Source: Romboutsia_E sp900604535
GTDB lineage: Bacteria > Bacillota > Clostridia > Peptostreptococcales > Peptostreptococcaceae
Reading direction: 5' to 3'
Assembly: GCF_900604535.1 (NCBI RefSeq)
Contig: NZ_UWOT01000015.1
Span: forward strand, 1 to 64,000
Length of the DNA stretch: 64,000 bases
Shown: piece by piece, positions 52,189 to 59,415 of the stretch
Layout of the letters: every line of letters starts with the position of its first letter
How positions within the stretch are numbered: the first letter of the stretch is position 1
Notes under the pieces: generated by a model
What the model was told of the DNA's origin: nothing
Seen by the model: the letters and a program-made list of their open reading frames with translations, nothing else
The model's database searches: none
Made by a program: the position numbers and the translations under genes

Positions 52189-53547
52189 CTAGCTCATTTT
52201 GGATAATATTTCTTTTGGTTTTAATCTAATTATTGATGCTGATGATGCCATTACTGAAAGTATAATAATAACTGTTCCTATAACATACACATAAATTAAT
52301 TCTTCAAACTCTACTTTTACATCTATTTCATCTACTGTACGAGTTGCTAAAGAACTATTAGCATCATTTCCTAATGAAAGTCCTCCAAATCCATTTTTAA
52401 CGTCTTGAACCGCTTGCTTACTTGCTTGTGCAACTATTGTATTTCCTATATTTTGTGAAATTACCTTGCTTGATAAATATGATCCTCCAAAAGCTAGTAT
52501 ACTTATAAGTAATAATTCAATTATATATTGAGAAATAATATTAAACTTTGAAACTCCTATTGAAAGTAATATACCGGTTTCATGAACTCTTCCTTGAATC
52601 CAAAATGCTAACACTAATGAAAGTATTATTATTCCAGCTATTATTGCTCCAATTAAAACCATATTTATAATCTTATCTAAAGAATCAAAAGACTTAGATA
52701 AAGCTAAAAATGTATCTTCACTTTTTACTATTGTATACTTATTCCAATCAGCAGAAATATCTTTAAATTTTGATGTTACTTTATCTACATCAGTATCTGT
52801 ATTGAAAGTAGCATTTGTATATTTTACATTTCCATCTGAATATCCATATAAAGTTTTAATAGTATCTACATCAGTAATTAAAAGATTTTCTGACATTTCT
52901 AATTTATGTCCAACTCTTTCAGTATTTTCACTTTCAAAAATACCTACGATTTCAAGGTCATAATCATCTTTAGATAAAGTTGATGCATTAAAATCTACAG
53001 CACTCTTTGTTGCTTTTATAGTATCTCCAACTTTTAAATTATTTGCTTCTGCTAGAGCCTTATGAATTAATACCTTGTTTTTATCAGTAGCAACAATATG
53101 TCTACCATCAATAAGCTTTAATGATTTACTTATAAACTTAATATCATATTCTGAATTTTTATGTGCTTCTACAGAAAAAAGTTTTTCATATTTATAATCA
53201 TCATTATATTGAACTACATTTTTTTCAGGTTTTATATAATTTACATTTTCTAAATCTAAACCAACTCCTTGAATTGCTGCATCATAATTCTTAACACCTT
53301 CTACCTTTGAGCCCTTATCAATTAAACTTTCTGGAATTGTTCCTTCAAAATTACTCTCAAGATTAGCTTGTAATTCAAAAGTATTTGCCATATCCTTGTT
53401 TGAATCTTGTCTTGCTATATTTGCTGCCTTTTTAATTGAAATCCCACTTAAAACTGCCGTTGCTATTCCAAATAATATAAATAGCATAATAATACTTTTT
53501 ATTTTTTTTCTTGTTATATATAATATTGATCTCTTAAATACATTCAT
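52189..53547 (-). CDS. FtsX-type ABC transporter permease
   Basis: 452 residues with the MacB/FtsX plan: one N-terminal helix (about 15-38), a large extracytoplasmic domain (about 40-280), then three helices (near 290-315, 340-365, 420-445; LAFWIQGRVHETGILLSIGVS precedes the second). Such proteins export peptides or transduce mechanical signals for resistance to cell-wall antibiotics or antimicrobial peptides. Adjacent ATPase and two-component genes support a Bce/Vex-like stress-response module. Confidence 0.92.
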   Translation of the reverse strand: MNVFKRSILYITRKKIKSIIMLFILFGIATAVLSGISIKKAANIARQDSNKDMANTFELQANLESNFEGTIPESLIDKGSKVEGVKNYDAAIQGVGLDLENVNYIKPEKNVVQYNDDYKYEKLFSVEAHKNSEYDIKFISKSLKLIDGRHIVATDKNKVLIHKALAEANNLKVGDTIKATKSAVDFNASTLSKDDYDLEIVGIFESENTERVGHKLEMSENLLITDVDTIKTLYGYSDGNVKYTNATFNTDTDVDKVTSKFKDISADWNKYTIVKSEDTFLALSKSFDSLDKIINMVLIGAIIAGIIILSLVLAFWIQGRVHETGILLSIGVSKFNIISQYIIELLLISILAFGGSYLSSKVISQNIGNTIVAQASKQAVQDVKNGFGGLSLGNDANSSLATRTVDEIDVKVEFEELIYVYVIGTVIIILSVMASSASIIRLKPKEILSKMS

Positions 53548-53680
53548 ATTTATGTCCTCCTTGTTTATTAACTTGAGTACATTCTATTAGCCTAATATGA
53601 AATATTTATGAAATTAAAAAATTAAATTTATAAAATTCATTAATAATCTTATTAATTATATTATTTTTTATAAAAAATAA

Positions 53681-53702
53681 GGATATTAACAGTCTAATAT
53701 CC
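53681..53702 (-). terminator. hairpin after histidine kinase gene
   Basis: GGATATTA / TAATATCC with a six-base loop followed by TTATTTTTT on the minus strand, overlapping the kinase stop. It would separate regulator-kinase transcription from the transporter genes, at least in part. Confidence 0.8.
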
Positions 53703-55184
53703 CTGTGATTCTCTAACTATTTCATTGTTAAAATTAACTTCAAAACTCATTCCCGTTAATATTGATTTAAAAGAATAATCTAAATTATACATTTTTAAAA
53801 TTTGTTGAACTATGTATAATCCTAACCCATTTCCCCCACTACTCTTATTTCTATCAAAATCAACTCTATAAAATGCCTCAAAAATATGTGCTAAATGTTC
53901 ATCTGCAATTGGCTTACAATCATTTTCCATAATAAGCTTTTTATCTTTTATATATATTCTTATTTCCTTTCCTTCATCAGTATAATTTACTGCATTAGAA
54001 ATAATATTAGAAATTACTTTAGTAAATAATTTTTCATCTACTTTAATATTAAAAGACTCTTTTAAATTAACTTTAATATTAATTTTCTTTGACTTAGCTA
54101 TTAATTTATATGGTTCTATGTTCTTTTGAACTAAACTACCTAAATCTAATACACTTTCATCTTTTTTATTTATTATATTAAGTTTTGAAGTATCTAAAAT
54201 TTCCTGAACCATTTTACTTAATTCACTAACTATATCCTTACATTTTTCTAAATATATATAATGATTTTTATATTTTCCTATATCATATAACATATTTTCA
54301 ATCATTATATTCATACTCATTAGTGGTGTCTTAAGTTCATGTGATGCGCTTCTTAAAAAATCCACCTTTATTTTTTCAGATTCACTTACATTTTTTATTT
54401 CCTCTTCCAATGATACAATTGTATTTAATAAATTATCATATAAACTATTTACATTAGCTGCTAATATTCCTATTTCATCTTCAGTTTCTACCTTACAAAA
54501 GGCTTCTTTATTTAAATTCTCCATTTTTTTTGTAACATCACAAATTTCTTTTATTGGAGTTGTAATTTTTCTTGCATATATATATGATGCAATAAGTGCT
54601 ATAAGCAAGCTTATAAAAATAGAATATGGAAGTATTTTTAATATAACATCTCTTGTTTCTGTAAATGATTCTAAATCCATTACTATTTTAGCACTTCCAT
54701 TTACATCATTGCCTTTTTTAAAGTCCCTACTTTTTATTATTGATAAATTATTTATATTAATATATTGACCGAATCCATCATCACCTATAACTTCTCTATT
54801 TTCATCATTAAAATTTTCTATAATATTTTCACCACTTAAATTAGGAATTATTAAATAGTTTTCTGTAACTTCCTCTTCATTAACATATATATCTACTTTA
54901 TCCAAACCTTGAAATACCTTTTTTTCATCTCCTATAGTAAGTAAAACTTGAATATTATATTTTTCAGCAAAATTCTTTGCTATCTTAAATGATTCCTCAT
55001 TATCAGATTTACTTACTTGTTCAATTAAAGCTTCAATAATTTTATCAGCTTCCTTTTGTTTATTATTCACATATACCTTGGGTAATGCTAAATAAATTAA
55101 AACATTTGAAATTAAAATTATTAAACTTATTATCCCCATGGTAAATATATATGTTTTTGAAAATAACTTTAACTTATTCATCAT
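53694..55184 (-). CDS. sensor histidine kinase
   Basis: 496-residue membrane kinase: helix near 12-32, extracytoplasmic sensor (about 33-185), second helix (near 188-208), HAMP linker (to about 262), HisKA with phosphorylated His in RSASHELKTPLMSMNI near 285, and ATPase domain with N box VISNIISNAVNYTDEG near 390 and G box SGGNGLGLYIVQQIL near 455. Its start overlaps the response regulator stop by 4 bases. The large sensor domain suggests direct ligand sensing. Confidence 0.95.
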   Translation of the reverse strand: MMNKLKLFSKTYIFTMGIISLIILISNVLIYLALPKVYVNNKQKEADKIIEALIEQVSKSDNEESFKIAKNFAEKYNIQVLLTIGDEKKVFQGLDKVDIYVNEEEVTENYLIIPNLSGENIIENFNDENREVIGDDGFGQYININNLSIIKSRDFKKGNDVNGSAKIVMDLESFTETRDVILKILPYSIFISLLIALIASYIYARKITTPIKEICDVTKKMENLNKEAFCKVETEDEIGILAANVNSLYDNLLNTIVSLEEEIKNVSESEKIKVDFLRSASHELKTPLMSMNIMIENMLYDIGKYKNHYIYLEKCKDIVSELSKMVQEILDTSKLNIINKKDESVLDLGSLVQKNIEPYKLIAKSKKINIKVNLKESFNIKVDEKLFTKVISNIISNAVNYTDEGKEIRIYIKDKKLIMENDCKPIADEHLAHIFEAFYRVDFDRNKSSGGNGLGLYIVQQILKMYNLDYSFKSILTGMSFEVNFNNEIVRESQGY

Positions 55185-55846
55185 TGCTCCTCAAATTTAT
55201 ATCCAATTCCCTTAACTGTTACTATACAATCTAATAACAACTTTTTTCTTATATTTTTAATATATACATCAATAACCCTATCATTTGGTGATTCTTCAAT
55301 ACTCCATAAATTATCTAAGATTTGTGCTCTTGTTAAAACCTTTCCCTCATACTTTAATAATAACTCTATTAATTTTATTTCCTTAGGTTTTAAATCTATA
55401 TTTTCGCCATTCTTTCTTGCTGAGTATCCTTCAAAATCAATTTCTATGTCTCCATAGAACCACTTTTTATTTTCGCTAACTTTTACTCCCCTTCTAAGAA
55501 GTGCTTCTATTCTTTTATGTAAAACTATTATTGAAAATGGCTTTGTAATATAATCATCTGCCTTTTCATCAAAACTCATAATTTGGGTATAATCATCACT
55601 CATTGCTGTTAACATAATTACTGGAACATTGCTTTCTTGTCTAATTTTATTTAAAACAACAAATCCGTTAGCTTTGGGAAGCATTATATCTAAAATTACT
55701 AAATCAATTTTACTATTCTTAAATAATTCTATTGCTTGCATTCCATCTTCTGCACTTATAACGTTATATCCAACTTCTGATAGATATTCACTTACGCCTT
55801 CCCTTATTTCTTTTTCATCTTCAACAATTAATATATTAATTTTCAT
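55181..55846 (-). CDS. OmpR-family response regulator
   Basis: 221 residues: receiver domain (about 1-118) with acidic pocket EDE near 9-11, phospho-acceptor in LVILDIMLPKANG near 53 and KPF near 103; C-terminal winged helix (about 128-221, ELLLKYEGKVLTRAQILDNLW). First gene of the kinase-transporter cluster; expected to activate the downstream ABC genes. Confidence 0.96.
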   Translation of the reverse strand: MKINILIVEDEKEIREGVSEYLSEVGYNVISAEDGMQAIELFKNSKIDLVILDIMLPKANGFVVLNKIRQESNVPVIMLTAMSDDYTQIMSFDEKADDYITKPFSIIVLHKRIEALLRRGVKVSENKKWFYGDIEIDFEGYSARKNGENIDLKPKEIKLIELLLKYEGKVLTRAQILDNLWSIEESPNDRVIDVYIKNIRKKLLLDCIVTVKGIGYKFEEQ

Positions 55847-56167
55847 TTATATTTTCCTCCATTTTATATAATATATATCAAAATGAATTTATTTTATAAA
55901 TACATAATAACATAAAGATTCAATTATATTATAAATATAAAAGTGCTAATTTCATAAATTAACACTTTTAACATTAAATTACTAATATTATTTATATACC
56001 AATTCCACATATAATTTATCACTAAAGTTCTATCTATAAAGGCTTACTTAAATGACAGTATTATCAACCCTCTCCTTCTCAACTCCCTTTATTCATTAAC
56101 CTAATTTCAGTAAAACCTCACTTATTTATGATACTGTTCTCCATTACACCTTCAAGGGAAGTCGTTT
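55847..56167. other. 321-base intergenic region
   Basis: AT-rich. Contains a hairpin (55939-55969, AAAAGTG / CACTTTT with inner TAATTT/AATTA) that can end minus-strand transcripts from the DUF2971 remnant, and the string TTATTTATGATACTGTTCTCC (56128-56148) that resembles 50812-50832. No gene seen. Confidence 0.65.
55939..55969 (-). terminator. intrinsic terminator upstream of response regulator
   Basis: Outer arms AAAAGTG / CACTTTT and inner AATTA/TAATT pairing around a CATA-type loop, T-rich on the minus-strand exit. Confidence 0.65.
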
Positions 56168-56860
56168 TTATTTAACTCTTATTTTATTATGCAAACAACT
56201 ATTAAATATCTTTGCTGTAGGATTGTATTTACTTACTAATGATTCAACTATTATCTTATCACCCTCTGTAACATTTGGACCTAATGTTATTTCCATTTGT
56301 TTAAATTTCCCTTCATCTATATTTAAAAAATAACAATTTATATCTAAACCTTCATTACTTTTTAATTTTCTCCAAAAACTATTGTAATTATTTGACTGCA
56401 TTTCTTCTAATGTTACAGGTAATATTTTAATCATATATCTCCACTCTTTTTGGAATGACCAATTAGTTCTCTTATATCTACCTAATTCACCAAATTTAAT
56501 ACTTATGTCATCTCCACTACTTGATAGTAATTTAGGAAATAGTAAAGTTAGATCATCTGTATATTCAAATTTATTCAGTATATTTGTCCAATCTGGAGAT
56601 ATAATGCCATCTTGCCTAAATATTTCATTGAACTTAAAATAACTATAAAAATAACCTTCACTTCCAATATTATTTACTTTGTATTTTTTAAACATATCTG
56701 AAGGTAGCTTTATCCTAACCCCTGACATATTTTTTGTATACATATTCCAAAATGGAATACTCTCTTGTTCATCTTCTGTCCAACAACTTATAAAGCAATA
56801 TTTTCCTACATCTCCTAAATCACTACTTTTAACCTCTTCTCTTTTTATATCTACATTATA
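56168..56860 (-). pseudogene. DUF2971-family protein gene, 5' end missing
   Basis: C-terminal two thirds of a DUF2971 protein: YCFISCWTEDEQESIPFWNMY, the KEWRYMIKIL segment and EITLGPNVTEGDKIIVESL. The open frame runs into an upstream TAA at 56861-56863 with no start codon before MYTKN (56743), and that ATG lies inside the conserved domain. The N-terminal part with the usual YKYR and FNDPFD motifs is absent; instead the recombinase gene ends at this point, overlapping by five bases. The missing half is expected at the other end of the mobile element, beyond the window. Confidence 0.75.
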
Positions 56861-58502
56861 TTACAAATTTCAAGCAAGTATAATTAAGCATAGAAACATT
56901 AAAAAAGGAAGGGTCTTCATCTTCTTCAGATGACCCTTCCTTCATTAAGTATCTTATTACATCTTCGTTTATCTGTAACTCTATAGTGTCTATTGCTCTT
57001 GACTTATCTATCGTAATCTTTGACACAAGTAAACTCAACAACTGCTTTCTTTGCTGTCTTGTACTACTCTCCTTAAAAACTTGTCCAAACTTCTTCATTA
57101 CTTTACTTACTAACTCAAAAGGTACTGGTTCTCCTTCTGCTAACATTACATCCTGCTTTATTTCATCTAATCTAAACTTCAATGTGTCTATCTCTTCATT
57201 TAGTTTCTTGACTCTCTCTGCTAATTCATTTTTAGTTAGTATTCCATCTTCAAATAGCTCTATGCTGGAGTTTTTCTTACCATTTAACTTATCAATTTCT
57301 TTATTTACTAAGTTCATTTCATCTAGTTTTGGCTTTAACTTATTAGACTTGTTCTTGTTGATGTTATTTATTACCTTCTTTAGTAGTAGCTCATTGTTTA
57401 CTGTTTCTATCAGCTTATTAATTACAACTTCATCTGCTATCTCAGCTTTTACAGAATTTGAATTACACACTGCTGTTCCTTTATTCTTCCAATTACCACA
57501 TGCATAGTACTCATTTACTGCTTTTGTTCCATCCTTTCTTTTTCTAGTTGACCTACTTACTGTCATTGATGCTCCACAAACAGGACACTTTAATAGACCA
57601 CTTAGAATTAGCTCACTATCATAGACCCTATTGTGAGTTTTGCTTCTATCTTTTAGTATTATCTGTACCTTTTCCCATGTTTCAGTATCTATTATTGCTT
57701 CATGTTCTCCATCTACAAGTATTGGATCAGGATTTATGTTTCTTCTTCTCTTTTCATTCCAATCTTGTCTTAAGTTGTATCTTATCTTTCCAATGTAGAC
57801 TGGATTTTTTAGTATCTCTTTTATTGTAGCTGTAGCAAATGCATTGCCTTTCTTACTTCTATGACCTTCTTGATTCACTCTATTTACAGTAGCTTTGTAT
57901 CCATGTCCTTCACTGTATAACTCAAAGATTCTTCTTACTGTCATTGCTTCTTTTTCATTTATTACTAGCTTAGTATCTTTTCTCTTCTTTCCTTCACTTG
58001 GTATCTCTACTATATCATATCCCAGTACTTTGCCCCCATTCCACTTTCCTTCTCTAGCTCTTGCTATCATCCCCATTTTTACGTTTTCAGCTATAGTACC
58101 ACGCTCAAATTCAGAAATCGCTCCCATGATGTTAAGTTGTAACTTTCCTGCTGGAGTTTCAGTTTCAAAACTCTCTGTTAAAGAACGAAATGCTATACTA
58201 TTTTTATCTAATGTATCTACTATGTTAAGTATATCTATTAACCTTCTACTAATTCTATTTAACTTCCACACAACTACTAAGTCAAATTTTTTATCATTAG
58301 AATCTTTTAGTAAATCTTTTAATCCAGGTCTTCCTGAAATATTCTTACCACTTATCCCTCTATCCTCATAGACTTTAAAAACTTCATGACCTTCTTTCTC
58401 ACAATATTCTATGCACCTTCTCCTTTGCTCATCCACACTGTAGCCTTCTTGAGCCTGTTCTATAGTTGATACTCTGCAATATATTGCTATTCTTTTACTC
58501 AT
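56856..58502 (-). CDS. large serine recombinase (site-specific integrase)
   Basis: 548-residue recombinase of the phage/transposon integrase class. Catalytic domain (about 1-150) with nucleophile Ser12 in IYCRVSTIEQAQEGYS, GISGKNISGRPGL and VVWKLNRISRRLIDI; recombinase domain (about 165-290); zinc ribbon with two CxxC-type pairs (LLKCPVCGASM near 308 and YACGNW/CNSNSV); then a coiled coil (about 370-450). The start is ATG 58502, eight bases after GGAGG; upstream in-frame TTG covers that site. A terminator hairpin lies within its last codons. Confidence 0.95.
   Translation of the reverse strand: MSKRIAIYCRVSTIEQAQEGYSVDEQRRRCIEYCEKEGHEVFKVYEDRGISGKNISGRPGLKDLLKDSNDKKFDLVVVWKLNRISRRLIDILNIVDTLDKNSIAFRSLTESFETETPAGKLQLNIMGAISEFERGTIAENVKMGMIARAREGKWNGGKVLGYDIVEIPSEGKKRKDTKLVINEKEAMTVRRIFELYSEGHGYKATVNRVNQEGHRSKKGNAFATATIKEILKNPVYIGKIRYNLRQDWNEKRRRNINPDPILVDGEHEAIIDTETWEKVQIILKDRSKTHNRVYDSELILSGLLKCPVCGASMTVSRSTRKRKDGTKAVNEYYACGNWKNKGTAVCNSNSVKAEIADEVVINKLIETVNNELLLKKVINNINKNKSNKLKPKLDEMNLVNKEIDKLNGKKNSSIELFEDGILTKNELAERVKKLNEEIDTLKFRLDEIKQDVMLAEGEPVPFELVSKVMKKFGQVFKESSTRQQRKQLLSLLVSKITIDKSRAIDTIELQINEDVIRYLMKEGSSEEDEDPSFFNVSMLNYTCLKFVI
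56905..56942 (-). terminator. terminator inside the recombinase 3' coding end
   Basis: Perfect 11-bp arms AAGGAAGGGTC / GACCCTTCCTT (56905-56915, 56932-56942) followed by TTTTTT on the minus strand. It lies 47 or more bases before the recombinase stop codon. Confidence 0.8.
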
Positions 58503-58612
58503 TTTTATTACCTCCAAGACGTCTCTTCTGATTACTTTAATATTAGTTTTCCTTTAAACTATACAATTTGCTTTGTTAATTCAAATAACTTGCTATTATT
58601 TTCTTTTACACT

Positions 58613-58647
58613 AACCTTAGTAGGTTTTATTTTTATCTACTAAGGTT
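58613..58647. repeat. inverted repeat upstream of recombinase
   Basis: Perfect 11-bp arms AACCTTAGTAG (58613-58623) and CTACTAAGGTT (58637-58647) with a 13-base loop. It is between a 38-residue gene and the recombinase and lacks a U-tract, so it looks more like an operator or mRNA structure than a terminator. Confidence 0.7.
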
Positions 58648-58673
58648 AATTAAATTATTATCTTGAAACTCTG

Positions 58674-58790
58674 TTACTCATGTTCATTATCTCCTTTGTT
58701 TTTACTTTGAATTATAGATTTTTGAATTATATCACTTAGTATTTCTACTATTTCTTGTGCCTTAATTTGTTCTAAACTAATACCCTCCAT
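58674..58790 (-). CDS. small hypothetical protein, 38 aa
   Basis: Short gene with a strong binding site (TTGGAGGAAAA before ATG). The product MEGISLEQIKAQEIVEILSD continues as a helix with a charged tail (KNKGDNEHE). Not recognised. Another AAAGGAG near its 3' end precedes a tiny frame of seven to nine codons. It may be a regulatory peptide of the element. Confidence 0.55.
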   Translation of the reverse strand: MEGISLEQIKAQEIVEILSDIIQKSIIQSKNKGDNEHE

Positions 58791-58876
58791 TTTTCCTCCA
58801 ACATCTAATTTATAATATATGTTTTTGATTATGTTTATTTAACTAAATTTAGACTACTTACTACTTCTTGTATACT

Positions 58877-59062
58877 TTATATAAATTCTTCTTCATTACA
58901 TGCTTCTATGTCTTTAGCTATTAAGTCTAATAATCTTGATGTATATGAATTTGATCTTAAGTAGTTAAAATGTCCTATTTCATCATTTGCTAACGCTTCA
59001 AGCATTTCATTTTCAATTAATTCATATTCCTCGTTAAAAAATTCTAATTCATTGTAGTTCAT
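58877..59062 (-). CDS. small acidic protein, 61 aa
   Basis: ATG follows GGAGGAG at 7 bases, an excellent binding site. The protein is strongly acidic and helical (NEEYELIENEMLEALAND, KDIEACNEEEF). Not recognised; acidic small proteins of mobile elements are sometimes anti-restriction or DNA-mimic proteins, but nothing here proves that. It lies between the PrimPol and recombinase genes. Confidence 0.65.
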   Translation of the reverse strand: MNYNELEFFNEEYELIENEMLEALANDEIGHFNYLRSNSYTSRLLDLIAKDIEACNEEEFI

Positions 59063-59091
59063 TTTTTATCTCCTCCTAATTATTATTAAAT

Positions 59092-59335
59092 TTATTGTAT
59101 TTTGGAATTAAGTCTAACAAGACTTAATCTGAAAATTGTTACTACTAGGTTATTAGTTGTTGTTTTTTCTATATCTTCATCTTTAGATAGTTTTATTACT
59201 ATATACTTAGCACTGACTCCTACACTATTTTTTCTAGATTTATTTAATCTATCTTTTTCACAGTCTAAAAATCCATCTTTTTTTCAGATCTTTTAAAACT
59301 ACCATTCTGTTTTCATATCTACCTTCTTTTATCAT
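59092..59335 (-). pseudogene. small element gene with frameshift at an A7 run
   Basis: A reading frame from ATG 59335 encodes MIKEGRYENRMVVLKDLKK and then leaves frame at seven consecutive A's (59278-59284, T's on the plus strand). A second frame with no start codon of its own continues KDGFLDCEKDRLNKSRKN, VGVSAKYIVIKLSKDED to a TAA at 59092. Total length is one base more than a multiple of three, consistent with a single-base indel or slippage. Not recognised by family. Confidence 0.55.
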
Positions 59336-59415
59336 TATTTCAAAAGAAAATTACTCCAAATTATGATTAAGATGTATTAGGAATACTAAAATATCCCTAA
59401 TACATTCAATATCTA

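Noticed and set aside
56986..58371. Plus-strand frames of 90-170 codons opposite the recombinase
   Set aside because: Shadows of the real minus-strand recombinase; the protein sequences are low-complexity serine/phenylalanine-rich.
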